Positions 1-24,000 of a stretch of DNA of 64,000 nucleotides are shown in pieces. The stretch is from Aphrophora alni (Eukaryota > Arthropoda > Insecta > Hemiptera > Aphrophoridae), in contig OY740777.1 in NCBI GenBank assembly GCA_963513935.1, positions 14,123,092-14,187,091 on the forward strand, written 5' to 3'. Position numbers and translations under genes: made by a program. Numbering within the stretch: the stretch's first letter is position 1; each line of letters starts with the position of its first letter. The notes under the pieces are model-generated. The model did not search any database. It worked only from the letters and a program-made list of their open reading frames with translations, and was not told where the DNA came from.

Positions 1-1495
1 ATGTATAAAAAATCCTGAAATGTATCCATGTAGATTCAATCGATATTTGCTTCTCTTTTTAAATTCAGTATGCTACAAGATACTGATCTAGTTTTTTCAC
101 CAAATGTAATTAATAAAAGTAGTATTCATAAGTACAGTATATGGATATTTATTTATTAATATGTTATTGAGTCTTATTATTTATGGTGGGTAGGTGGCTA
201 GGTCACGTTTTTCTTTCTTTCACGACACCCTAATATGGTGCGGCATTGTGTCTGTTACCTTGTACTCTTTTCTGTATCATTTTGATAGATAGTTTAGTCC
301 CAAGGTTTTTCCCTTGTAGTTTATTTCCTGCTTTTCTGTTTAGAGATGATGATCATTTGTAAAAATAATTCTACAAGGTGGTTTCTGTTAAACTTGTCAT
401 GTAATGTAGGATTTTACTTTGTTCTACTTCCGGAAGTGGTTTGCAAGTTGGTTTTGAGGAAGAAAACGTGGTATCGTATGCAAATTTATATATTAGGCGA
501 GACAACATATTTTGTTGATTGTCATCATCTTGGAATTAAGTTTGGTTATTAAATTATCATTTCTGCTTATGTACTAAAATTAGATGAGAGGTTTTCAGAA
601 ACTGTAATGTTCAAATTCTGTAATGATTTATTTCCCCTCTCTTCTTATAAATATAAGTCTACTATAAACCCTATTCTAAATTATTTATGATTGGTTATTC
701 AATTTTCATTTCATTTCTGGTTACTAAAATTAGATGAGGTTTTTTAAAATGATTAGGCTCAAGTTCAGAATTGATTTATTTTTCCAGTAATTGTGTTTAC
801 AAAGAAAGTTACTGCTTTTTTGTGATTTTTTTTTAAACATGTTCTAGGTATACATTATTTCTTAATAATAAAATAAAATAAATTTCATCTTTTCTATTTA
901 AGGTCCATTAAGTGAATAACAAGTTAAAATGGGTATGTACGTGAATTTTTACCTTGATTTTGTAACACATAGGTTTGTATATGTAAAAAAAAAGAAATTG
1001 TGTGATTTCCCTAGAGGTCATCCATCCAGATAGTAACTGCGCTCGATGTTACTTGACTTCGGCAAAATATAATTCTGTAAAAATTGTGATTTTACGGTGA
1101 AAAAGTTAGCTTTGCGTTGAAAACTTATTTTATTATTAAGAAATAAGGTATGTTTAAAAAAAAAAAAAAACCAATAAACTTTTGCGTACCTTAAATGGCA
1201 AACTAAATCTGTAATTACAACACATACCTAATAAATAAATTATTAAATTTCAAAACAATAATCTGAAATGCACTAAACTTGGCTGAACGTCAGAATACAA
1301 AATTCCTTTCTCCAACAGTGATAAAAACTAACAATATTCCTTTTGGGAAGCATGACTTTGAAGGTACAGTATAAACAAAATGTTTTCAGCACAGTGAAGT
1401 ATAATATACCAAATGAATATGAAAAATGATGTAATTTTGATTTCTGCTTAATAATTTATTAAATATTTTTATTATGTTTTATGGATCTTCAGTTA
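1..1495. other. Intergenic, no gene seen
   Basis: AT-rich sequence with only short open frames of no recognisable content. A possible tiny exon pattern (acceptor near 902, ATG near 930, GTATGT just after) is too weak to call. No RNA gene or repeat was identified. Confidence 0.5.
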
Positions 1496-1598
1496 CAGTA
1501 GAGTCCCGCAAACTCAGCGTAATGTGGACCGGAAGTGTACCGAGTTTGTGAAATACCGGGTTATCGGGAATAAGGGCAAAAAATAAATTGTAATTTAA

Positions 1599-1748
1599 AC
1601 TCAAAGCGGCGGCGATATCAAACGACTTTGTCGATAGCGGTATCCCATTGTCGGCAGTGTAAAAACACCGCGGCACCAAAGCGGCGGCGATATAAAACGA
1701 CTTTTTTGATAGCGGTATCCCATTGTGGGCGGCATAATAACACCTGCA
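1599..1748. repeat. Two 75-bp tandem units inside pogo element copy 1
   Basis: Two head-to-tail units of 75 bp start near 1599 and 1674. They contain GCGGCGGCGATAT and AGCGGTATCCCATTG and are much richer in GC and CpG than the surroundings. Because 75 is divisible by 3, the minus strand stays open across the units with a 25-residue period. The same unit occurs three times in the second element (13797-14021). Confidence 0.85.
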
Positions 1749-1898
1749 CCCGTCGATATAGCAGACATACACCTGCAAAAACGTTTGATGGCCCGCGTTT
1801 TTTCCTCGAAACAATTTAGTATACATTATGGAAAATATAACATTTCTTTTCAGTTTTCTTTGACAGGTACGCACAGTATGTATATACAGTAAATAAAA

Positions 1899-2030
1899 AT
1901 GAACGAGTTACGAAACCGGAAGCGTGTGTTGGTTTCGTTTGAGACGCGGTTAAATGTGTCAAAAAGACTTGACAGAGGGGAATCTATAAAAAAACTTTGT
2001 GACAAGTTTAACGTGGGAAAAGTACCATCA
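1899..2030 (+). pseudogene. Truncated pogo/Tigger transposase N-terminus (CENP-B-type helix-turn-helix)
   Basis: The frame opens with MNELRNRKRVLVSFETRLNV and continues through a KRLDRGESIKKLCDKFNVGK stretch. This resembles the N-terminal helix-turn-helix of Tigger/Jerky/CENP-B proteins (basic residues, then a helix with ...RLxxGES...KLxxxFxVGK). After about 43 residues the frame diverges and no DDE catalytic domain follows, so it is a non-functional remnant carried by the element. The assignment rests on motif likeness only. Confidence 0.6.
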
Positions 2031-2185
2031 ACGATTCGAGCGATCGAAGTTAATGCTAGCTTTGGGATCTGTCGAACTTTTACGAACATCGCTGTTTTTA
2101 GAAATATATATATTTTCACGTCGGGGTCGCCGAGTAATCCGGACTGCCGGGTTATTGAGTGCCGAGTTTGCAAGACTCTACTGTA

Positions 2186-4480
2186 TTTGAATAATAAAGT
2201 GTGGATCGTTTACCTTTACAATGGTACCTCAATTATTGTAGTTGGAGGATTTTAATGAGAGAATTGTAGAATTAAAAAAAAAAAAAATTGTCAAACCATA
2301 ACTTAGTGATGCAATTTTGCGACAACCTGTTCTCATAGCGAGTTCCATGGTTAATGTTAATTTACCACTTCATGCGGAAGATGGGATATGCGATTGACAT
2401 AAGGGAATTGTGCATCATAACCTGATGAAGCCTAAACGGTTTTGTCATACTTAATTGAGTAATGGTGTGATGTTATAAGGTTGATGACTTTCATTTGTGA
2501 AATCTGTTAGGAACCGAATACAATATTTTACAAACCACGGATTATATATAATATAGACCTGCTTTCAGGACAAAGTAGACCTAGCTTGTCAATTTCATGA
2601 ATATATTTCAATATATAATAAAAACTGGTCTAATTTAACCTATTTACAGAGTTTTTATTATTAAAAAATGTACATTATTTAAGTCTGTTTCTCTCAACAT
2701 GTGGGATATGTATATATTAGCATAGAAAACGTTGATTTTAAAAGTAATAGTATGGATAATTGTTAAGGAAGTTTGAGCAACGTTTTCCTTATTAAAACTA
2801 TTATTATTTATAAAATCAATGTTTTCTAAAGAGAGCATGTTTTGAAGGTTAAAGTCACTATTAATTTAATCTACAATTTTGTTTATCAAAAACTCCGCAA
2901 ATAGGTTAAGGTTAGACCAGATATGATTTAGATAGAATCTTGAAAATGACAAATTAGCTTGTCTTTAAATGGAGTTTGGTTGGTAATATACTCCGACGTT
3001 TACAAAATATTGGAATATATGTATTCAATTTCTTGAGAGATTCAACAAGTGAAAGTTACAACTTTGACACACCGCCATTATTCAAATAAGTGTGATAAAA
3101 CCGTTTTCTATTTATAGGTTAGCTAGTACTTTATTTTATACGTTTTTCTTATTCAGTGGTTTGCATTCTTTTAAGGCTATGTAACAAAATTGAGTGTCAA
3201 CTGGTCAAGCTCTTTTTAACAGTTATCTAAATCTGTTGATTCAGTTATGGTTGAACATCTAAATCTGTTGATTCAGTTATGGTTGAACAGTGAATCAGAT
3301 TCTAAATCTGAATGGATGAGGGTTGAATCGTGTGAGGTATCCTTGGCTGAATTCACCTTTTTTCATTTAGTCTTAGGTTGGATACTTTTCTTTCATCTTT
3401 CCTATCATTCGACGGCGAGAGGGTTCCAAACTAAAGTCTTTATGAAAAAAGTGTTCATCCTGTTAGGTTCCTTCAAAATTGCTACACACATGCTTTAATA
3501 ATATAAAAATTACAAAAGAAAATATGTTATTACATTTATTAAAAGAGACCAAATTAAAATTAAATGTTCGTATATTTCATGTTAAAAGTATTCTTAACAA
3601 TCAAATTCAAAATCGAAAGTTCATACAATTCAGTAGGCTATTAATTAGTCAATGTCTTTCATTATGTTATGACCCCATTATTTAAACTGATCGCCTCTAC
3701 GTTTTTAATACATAACTTACCAATTATAATGTTTTTTTTTTACGCAATACCAAGGTGTAACTTTGTATTGAATTTAGTTTTAGATTCCAAGTTAAATAAC
3801 AGTATCAAACCATGAAATATGCACTGATCGTTGCTCTAGATGTTCAGGCGATCAACCTAGATGATGATTGAACAGTCTGCGTGCAGCATTGCTAATGGCG
3901 GGGTCTCAATTTTCCTGTATTTTTAGTTCCTGTTACTTGGTAGAACGGCTTATGCATTCTCCCACTACTTCTTATCTATCTTTGGATTCGTCTACTGCAC
4001 AGTCTATTTCTGATAACTTTATTTCTCATCACTTCACAAAATATAATTTTATCTTAATTTTATTTAAACATAAAAATTCATGAGACTACCAATTTAAAAA
4101 ACATTCTTAGCCCTAACCTTTGGTATAAGAGATATGTTATTGCTAATTTTAAAGGATTTTAATTTTGTAAGCAACTCTACCAACCTAATTATAAGGATTA
4201 TGATTTTTGGTCTCTGTTTAAATATTTTATTCTTTTTTACTTCAAAAATCCTTTTTATATTAAAAAAAAAGTTGCATTTATAATTGTGATAAAGAAAGAA
4301 GGTTTATAGAAAATAATTTTGTAATAATGATAGGTCTATTATGTACTTTATTTCAAGTTATAAGGTACATAATAACTTCGGAGTTGAAATGCTAGCCATG
4401 TGGTATATTTTTACCAACTTCCTCCCATTTTGCTATTTCTAAATTATTTGTATTAACATGTGTGCTATCTTTTGTTTTAG
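2186..4480. other. Upstream region of Hsc70; promoter not located
   Basis: No coding gene is seen. The Hsc70 5' UTR exon and promoter should lie here or further upstream, because an acceptor site precedes the ATG. I found no clear heat-shock element (alternating GAA/TTC at 5-bp spacing) or TATA box. A 32-bp perfect tandem duplication lies at 3225-3288. CTGATGA followed by AGCC at 2422-2432 resembles the box motif of the hairpin elements described elsewhere but stands alone. Confidence 0.4.
3225..3288. repeat. 32-bp tandem duplication
   Basis: A 32-bp unit beginning ATCTAAATCTGTTGATTCAG occurs twice in immediate succession (3225-3256 and 3257-3288) with no mismatch that I can see. Confidence 0.9.
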
Positions 4481-4487
4481 ATAAATA
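4471..4487 (+). promoter_or_regulatory. 3' splice site of the Hsc70 5'-UTR intron, and start context
   Basis: A pyrimidine-rich stretch ending TTTTGTTTTAG (AG at 4479-4480) is followed by ATAAATA and the start ATG at 4488. This implies a non-coding first exon upstream and an intron that ends 7 bases before the start codon. An intron just before the ATG is common in constitutive Hsc70 genes and uncommon in heat-inducible Hsp70 genes, which usually lack introns. Confidence 0.75.
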
Positions 4488-16080
<11,593 letters not shown>

Positions 16081-16081
<1 letters not shown>

Positions 16082-16086
16082 ATAAA
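16081..16086 (+). terminator. Possible polyadenylation hexamer at the Hsc70 stop
   Basis: AATAAA overlaps the last base of the stop codon. It is a canonical signal but unusually close to the stop. Other A/T hexamers follow in the next few hundred bases, so the true 3' end cannot be fixed from sequence. Confidence 0.3.
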
Positions 16087-17491
16087 TCATTCCATTTTTT
16101 TATTGTTAATACAGACATTACTTTTGTGATATTCTCATTTCATATTATTTTTTTTAGGATGACATAAGTACACTTTATTCCTTACTATAATGTTATTGGA
16201 TAAATTATAATTTGGCTATTGAAATTATTGACCAATCTGTTAACGTTTTTGGCTTGAAATTATTAAATTTGGTATTTATTTCAAATAATTCATTCATTCC
16301 CCTGGGATCCTGTGTTTGAATAATTTGTTACATTAAATTACAGTCTTTTTACACTCTTCTGTATTATTTTATTTATTTTTCCCAATTTTGTTTCTATTTT
16401 AAATGTTATATCTACCACCTTTTTTATAACTATATTAATATTATATTATTTGTTATTAACTTTGTCCACTGTTTTGCTTGCATTGATATGGCTTTGTGTG
16501 CATATACATAATGCCCTCCATTCCAATTTGCATTATTTAATGTGTGAATACCATATTATATTAATCTGTTTGTTTTTAACTTTTCTATAGTTAGATTGGA
16601 AAAGTATAGGATATTTTAGTGAATTAAATTAAATTCTATTTAAATTTTTTGTTACGCTTGATAAATTACAATAAGAAGGGCTGAGAAGAAGATGGTAAAC
16701 AACATATTTAGTTTTATTAGACACATACAAGTAAAAATTGTTGCTGGAACTTTCATTCGAAGATTCCATACATGAATCAACTACCTTGGTTTTGATGTGA
16801 CTGCATCATTTAAATTAAATCAATAGTATACTAAAACCATCTATAACTTTTAAACTTCAAAAAATTTTAATTAGAAAATTTATTTTGTTGCTGAAATGGC
16901 TAAAATATGTTAGATTTGCTCTTAATCGATAGGAATAATTGTTAAATTTAAATTACAATACTGATTTGTGTAAAAACTTAAATTCCTGTTAACCTTTAAC
17001 CCATTCCAATTTTGTCACTGACAGTACGTATCTAGTAACTAAATATTTTAAGAAAATATGCAGAAAAATGTGGATTTCCTACTTTACAGTCAGCAAAACA
17101 AAATTACTACAACTATTTTTAAAAATTGGACAGTTAGCATTCAAATCTATATACCATAATATACATATGGCAAGAAAAAAAAATCACTAAATATATTACA
17201 AAAGTACTTAAAATTTTGGTTTTTTTCCTTATTTTTATAGACTAATTAATAGTGTATTGTTATCAAACTTTGACCAAAACCTAACCAGATAAACATTATA
17301 TATAGTTTAAATTTTGTATGAAAAGGAGAGACAGGTCCGCCTTGCAAAGTGGTCCTTGGGATTACGTAATATTATACAATAAAACATGGGTTCTGAAATG
17401 TTTTGTAAACACTTCACATTCTCAATCTGAAGAGAGAAGACAAAATTGTACTTTCAGAACCAGTGTTTTCCTATTTGTGTACTACTAGGTA
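16082..17491. other. Hsc70 3' flank / intergenic
   Basis: AT-rich, with no open frame of interest. The first part must include the Hsc70 3' UTR. From about 17340 the sequence is related to 19800-19990 (shared phrases such as GTACTACTAGGTA), so an old dispersed repeat starts here. Confidence 0.5.
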
Positions 17492-17502
17492 GTACCAAGG
17501 AC

Positions 17503-17791
17503 ATATTAAATTTTGACCTTGACTTATGAGAAAAACTATACAGTATAACAAACAGACAGAACACAATTCTCAAAAAATACGCCTAAGTATCAGACGTGTT
17601 TCAACGACAAGGTCGTCCTCTTCGGTGATACACCAACCAAACCACAACTGAATCTCCAGTTCTGAAGATTCAGTTGTGGTTTGGTTGGTGTAGCTGGTGT
17701 ATCACTGAAGAGGATGACCTTGTGGTTGAACGCATCTGATACTTAGGCGTATTTTTTATGAGAATTGTGTTCTGTGTGTTTGTTATACTGA
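17503..17791. mobile_element. Hairpin element 1 with hammerhead-like motifs in both arms
   Basis: A near-perfect inverted repeat covers 17541-17790, with arms of about 110 bp around a short loop near 17660. The insertion is bounded by 11-bp near-identical direct repeats, GTACCAAGGAC at 17492-17502 and ATACCAAGGAC at 17792-17802. A related uninterrupted site occurs near 19910-19930. On the minus strand of the left arm (17631-17587) and the plus strand of the right arm (17699-17742) the order is GTATCA, C(C/T)GAAGA, a small hairpin, GAA(AC), a short stretch, then TGATAC pairing with GTATCA. There is no protein-coding capacity. Confidence 0.8.
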
Positions 17792-17802
17792 ATACCAAGG
17801 AC

Positions 17803-20800
17803 CTCTTTGTAACTGTGTGTCTTATCCATACAAAACCTAAACTAGTAGGTTATGTGTCCTATTAACTCTAACCTAAAATATGTATGTATATTGAGAGATG
17901 TTTCTACTAGAATTTGTCAATTCATATCCACATTAGAAAAACTATATAATACTATTTACTGTTGACAATACTTTGCAACAATATTTCATTTGTAAAGTAC
18001 ATTTTCAGCTGCTGCCTGATTGTTCATACAATGGTTTTTAGTTAACTTTTTAGAAAATATCTTCTGAAAATGTATTGGACTGCTGGGACTGAAATTTTCA
18101 CTGATCTTTTGACCCCCCCCCCCCCCCGACCAAGATTTGAAAGTCTTGGTTTTTATATGTGTGCAGCATAGTTGTAAAAGCTGTGTCTCATATTGGAGGG
18201 CTAGAAATCTTTATTTTATACTAATTTAACTCCCCAAAATTTTACCATTTTAAAGAAGTGTTGTGCAGCTATTGTGCAAGCAGAGAGTGTTCTGATTATC
18301 AATGTTGTGTTATTTTGAACTATAAGAGAATGCACCAGTGGTGTTTATACAGTGGCAAATGTTTTAATTCCAGTATATATCAAGACTGGAATTGTTATTA
18401 GGTTTTGGTGGAATTTTGCACAAGGTCTTTTGCAAGATTGCATGAGCCATTTTTTAATAACAATTTTTACTTGGATTTTCTGCTCTAAAAAAAAAAAAAA
18501 ATCTGGGTTTTCATTATAATTTGTGTTTTTATCACTACTACAACATATCTTGGTGACAGAAAAACTAGTTCAGTTAGCTTAAAATTTTAAATAAAAAAAA
18601 ACAATTTTTGAAGATTTTGATATTTGTAAGAGCCATTACAAACTGAAAATCATATATTTCATTTTTTGTTAATTATAGATTACAGGAAATGGTTATAGTA
18701 TTTTAAAACTAAGACTTGTTTCCATAAATGAATGAAGTTTACATTTTAAAGGTTTTCAAAAACATCTTATAAGGGTGTTATTAAACATTAAAAAAAATTA
18801 ATATATTTTTGATTGCAGGATTTCACATTAAAAAAAAATACAGTATATGCAACTGTTCATGAAATGACAACATTTGTTTAAAATAAAAGTTTTTAAGCTC
18901 CCAGATTAAAACATTACATTTTAAATGAATAAAGCTTTTAAACCATTTGGTTAATGCAGCTTTGATTTTGTTCATAAGAGTTTGGTTTTATAAACAATTT
19001 AAAAATTTGGTTTTAACACAATCTAAAGGGGATCCCCTTTTTGAGTATGGATAATTGGGTTTTAAACAATGGTTATTCAATTCTATAACATCTCTTGATG
19101 TATTCCCATTGCTGTTCCTTTAATAATTAATATACATCTTGAAAATGTAGCAAACTCCACCACCCTTGTTTAATGGTGAAAAATGTAGTAACTGCCTTAT
19201 ATATAAAAATACATCTAGCCCTCTAATAGCATTAGGGTCAGAAGAGAACAAGAATTTGTCAAAGAGTTTTGACATGCAAAATAAAAAGGGCTAATTCAAG
19301 AAGAAAAGTGTAAAGCTAGGGACTTCAGGAATGTCACACCCATACTCCCTATAAGTGAACTTCTAAGGGTTGTACTAACGTTTAATGACAGTTCACAGGA
19401 ACATCCACTAATTTTTATAACCTAATACTGTTTGTGCTTTTTAACTCAAAATGATGGTTGTGATTTTTTATTTCCACTTTCTTATCACTTTTAAACTAAT
19501 TGAAGATAAAGAGAATAAGTACCGTAACATGAATAAAAATGGAACACCAACAACACTAGTTCGAACTGTGGCGAGATGGCCTACTACTATATGATTCTCC
19601 CAGACTTGTGAACTAAATTTTGTTTGCTTTCATTTGTTAAGATAATGTACAATGTCAAGTAAATGCTATAAAATTAGGAGCATTGTTACCAAAGAAATTG
19701 ACAATGAAGGCACTAGGCATTATTTAATTTTTGTTATACTTTTTTTAAAGGAATTTTATCATAATTTTTACACGTACACCATTTTACATTAAATTTGTTT
19801 TGGGGCGTTTTACAGTTGGACTTGGTCTCTACTGATTGAGAAAGTGAAGTGTTTACGAAATATTTCAGAACTTGGTGTTTTATTGTGCGTTTTCCTATGT
19901 GTGTACTACTAGGTAATACCAAAGACCACTTTCCAATGTAAACTAATTGGCTATATGCCCTATTTAACTCTTAACCTAGTTCCAATATTTTAGTAAGCCA
20001 AAATTTAAAAATATTGGAATTCCTAGCAGCTACATAGTTGCTGGTTTTATACAGTAATTCTGGGGGGGGGGGGGAGGGATAGTAAACTGATTCTCTTCAG
20101 TTCTTTGAACTGATCATATTTTTTTAGTTTCTCTTCTATTTTTTTAGTGTTTAAACATGCCTGTATGGCAAAGAAAGAATGCTTCCAATTTGCTAAATTC
20201 AAATAAAAACACTGATGTGATTGTTTTAAACAATAATTATAAGAAATAAAAATATACCAAGGAGTTAGTACTAAACAAATTAGTTAACAACTAGAAGATC
20301 ATAAATGCTAACTTGTAAATAAAAAACAGTAAGGACACCCTAATAGCAATTATTAGAAAAAAGTCTTTTAACCATAGTCTCTCCCTCTATCTTTGCCAAT
20401 AAAAATAGTTTTCCTCACTCTTATATTATTTTTGGAAAAAAAAAGGAGTGCCACTTCCTCAGGACTCTGGTTATTACTATTTGTTCTTGAACTTCCAAAT
20501 TATAAATTTCTCAGCCTCTCTTGTTCTTCTTCATTTATTTAAAACTCAGAACTGACGATTTGCTGAAGATGATTTTTATTCAAATAAACATACTAAACAA
20601 ATGTACAGATCCCCCGTGAAGTAATTCCACAGATATTGAGCAATAATACTTTGGATATGTTCACATTTTGAGCGTGTATATATTTTTTCCTACTTATCGA
20701 TCAGTAAGTAATAAATTAATAGAAATTTGGTTTAAAATTATTGTAAACAAATGGCAAAAATTTTATTTTATAAAGATCGTGAAGAAAATTTTTGATTTAA

Positions 20801-20859
20801 AAATTACCATTTTCAAGATAAATTGTGGTAGAAAAAACTTTACAACGTGGTCAGACCTC
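17803..20859. other. Intergenic, low-complexity tracts, no gene seen
   Basis: AT-rich. It holds a pure C run of about 15 at 18113-18127 and a G run of about 12 near 20064-20075. Part of 19800-19990 is a paralogue of the sequence flanking hairpin element 1. No coding gene or RNA gene was recognised. Confidence 0.5.
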
Positions 20860-21065
20860 TTCTAAAGAAAATTCCTCAACTTTGACTAAGGTGGATGAAA
20901 GGCTTGGCCACCACGCTCATTCGACTTTACATCTATGGAGTATGTTGAACAAGATTTCTACAGTTAAAGGTTTCAGAATATTTGAGATGACAAATTCAAG
21001 CAGCATTGGTGTTAATAATACCAGATGTTCCTAGATCAAGTGCAAGAAGAGCAGGAATATCGCTT
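20860..21065 (+). pseudogene. Mariner-like transposase C-terminal relic
   Basis: Across two frames the plus strand reads AWPPRSFDFTSMEYV and later EEQEYRLDVAKLF. These resemble the WPPRSPDLTPLDFF and ELEYRLDVCRATRGAH stretches at the end of insect mariner-type transposases. Stops and frameshifts show decay. No terminal repeats could be assigned with confidence; TATATAGGGTGTCTATAAA at 21566-21584 might be one end. Confidence 0.5.
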
Positions 21066-24000
21066 GGATGTTGCAAAGCTCTTTTCTTCATGCTTTTTAA
21101 GAGTAAACTTTTGTAAATATATTCATATTTAATCAAAAACTCATAATGAATTTATGCACACAGTTATTACATCCTTCATGAAAAAATTATTTATCTTTTC
21201 GCCTTTTTTGTTGGGCTGGTTTGCTTTTTACCTTTAATTTCACAATATGTGAAGGTTTCCTATATGTGTTGGGAAGAAATTGGTTCCAACCCTGCTAACC
21301 AATTTATCATCTAATTTTTTTTATTTGTTCCTTGTCCAATAAATTTATTATTTAACTTTTTGTGTGATGATACTGAGAAATGGTATTTTGGAACCATCTC
21401 GGAAAGATGTGATGCATGTTCAAAACAGCTGTAAGGCAAAATATATTGCTTGGATTTCTGCATCGAAGCTATTTTATCATTTCACACTGAGATGTAGTTT
21501 GTAAAAAGTGAAGAGTAAATTCCAGCTCCTGCTCATATTTCATTGCTCTCGGGGGATCCATCTGTGTATATAGGGTGTCTATAAAACATCTCTGACGTTT
21601 CAAAAGCAATTTTATCAGTGACAATATAAAATATTAATACACTTGTTAGGTTATTCAATATACTGAAGAAGTAAGTAACTAGATAAGTATATTAAAAACA
21701 CTTTTTGGAGGCTACATACACATTATGTTTAAAATAAAATATCACATGAAAAAAGTCATAAAGTGTTTTTTAAAATTTGAAGTGTTTTTTTCCGGTATTT
21801 GTAGGTTCGATGTATGTCTCATTTATGGTCCTGGGTAGAGTCAAATGACAATGGACGGTTTTGCATATTCTCAAGAACATGGGTTTAATAGTTGTGATAA
21901 TCCTCTCTCATAGATAGTTTGTTACACATATTTTCTGAGTACACATATTTTTCACACATGAAAACTACATATTATCACAATATGTAGTTGTGATAATCCT
22001 CTCTCATAGATAGTTTGTCACAAATATTTTCTGAGTACACATATCAAAAGGGAGGAGGTAATACCTGGACTTCATATTAAGTCATGTGGGTCACCCCTAT
22101 TCTCCAATCCACCTTTGAAAATCAAATGTCAAACACAGCGCGGACACAATAACTACAATTTGTTGGGAGACCATCTTTGTAGAATACTTTGTTTCAATAT
22201 TGTTTGTCTAAAGACAAAAAGTTCTAACAAATCACAGTAATTCTTAATCATATCGTCAAATTATACAATTAACTGAGCCATTACTATTTGTCACCCAATC
22301 AGTAACAAAATTTTTCAAAACATCTTCATTCCAATAAATGTTATTTAGCATGGTTACTACAAACTTGAATCTTTTAGGTTTTCATTGCTTAATTTTGTAC
22401 AAAAGTTCTATCTTAAAGGATAGGTACAATTGTTTCTGTTATAACAGTAAATTTATTAATTACTAACTACATAGTGCTAATGGAATTGTTGGGCTATGAT
22501 TACAGGAAGCTTGAATTTTTTCACTTGTTTAAAGTTATGGATGGCATTTCTGCTACCTCACTTTTTAAAACAGTTCCTTTATCCTTAAAACAGTTTCAGC
22601 CATTGGTGAATAATCTTATTTGAAGGTACTACCACCATATTCATGTAGGACATTTTGTTGAAAAGTAACAAACTGATTTAGTTTTGTTAGAATAATTTTG
22701 AAAAAAGTAGATTTGAACACACAAAACACACTATTTACGAAATTAAAAATTTACTCTTATGTTTGTGATCAAAGTTTAAAATTTTATTGTTGATAAAATC
22801 AGGGAAATAAAATTATTTGTGAGACATAAAACACAGGGTATGTTAAAGTACCCAAACCATGCAATACTTTCTATTCACAAACCTTTTCTCAGCTCTAAAA
22901 TAATCAATTTATTATCTAAATATGTATATTAAACAGGAAATGAAAATTGGTGTTTTTTTATTTAATCTAAAACTTGGTCCTCACAAGATGTATGTATTTG
23001 TTTTTGTAAACTTGTTATACCGATTTTTAATTATTGTCGCTACAGACAGATATAAATTGTATACTATATCTGAAACATTTTCTTTTTATTATCATAATTA
23101 AAATAGAAGTTATATTTGTGAGTAGAATTAATGAATTTTACTGCTGTTTCTGTCCATTATATTTTTTATTATTAAATTGTTTTTGTAATGGTATCTTCAA
23201 TACAGGATATATCTACAGGAGTAACATGTTTTGTATACATACATGTGTCTGTGTGTGCTCTGTACCACTCTTCATTAATTAAGTTGTTTTAATTTTTAAT
23301 TTAAGGACAGTCAGACTAATTATATTTAAACAGTTAAGTAAAATATTTAGTTGTTAGTTTTTTAGTACATTTTTGAATTTTTAGTATAGTGACAGTTTGT
23401 TCTTTATTTAAATTTTGAATTTTACATAGTTAACTTTGAAAATTATATTGAAAATTGTATAGGAACAGACATTTTTGACGCATGTATATGTAGGAAACTG
23501 TAATGTTTAATTCGTAAAAACAAAATCATTTAATTTCAATGACCCAAAATATGCACTTTGCTTTTTGCTGAAGTAACAACATGATATTGGAGCCTCTCCG
23601 GTTGTGATTCTTCTTCGTAACAGATATTATTCTGAAAGGTTTTGGATGTTTCTAACCTACAAGTTCTCTCACATTGTAGATAATACGCTCATGCTGTTTT
23701 TATGAACAGACCCAGTAGAAGGATGTTAAGACAACACAGTGGATCGCTCCTTAACATCACTATACTAGTAGCAACAGCAAGACATATCAGTTATGTAATT
23801 GATCTCCGGACTCTTATTTTTGTCACCATAGACCAAGTGTGATTCTTACTAATAGTCATGCAGGAGTGTCGTGTCGATTATTAATGTGTATATTTCAAAT
23901 CCTTGTTTTTATAGAATCAATATAACATCTCGTGATATTTATTCAAGTGATATGATATATTTGCAATTAATAAAATTTCTTTTGAAACTTTTATAGATAT

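Larger units (their letters stand above)
1496..2183. mobile_element. Non-autonomous pogo/Tigger-type DNA transposon, copy 1
   Basis: The element starts CAGTAGAGTCCCGCAAACTC and ends with the inverted version (GAGTTTGCAAGACTCTACTG), giving ~22-bp terminal inverted repeats with a few mismatches. It is flanked by TA on both sides (1494-1495 and 2184-2185), the target duplication of Tc1/mariner/pogo elements. The interior holds two 75-bp GC-rich units and a fragment of a CENP-B/Tigger-type DNA-binding domain. There is no complete transposase, so it cannot move itself. A relative with a different terminal repeat but the same interior lies at 13687-14518. Confidence 0.85.

Noticed and set aside
902..940. 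Possible mini-exon: acceptor TTTAAG, then ATGG and GTATGT.
   Set aside because: Only two codons, no upstream or downstream partner, and such patterns are frequent by chance in AT-rich DNA.
2422..2450. CTGATGAAGCCTAAACGG followed by TTTTGTC, similar to the hairpin-element core.
   Set aside because: GAAAC is missing and there is no second arm, so it is at most a decayed solo copy.
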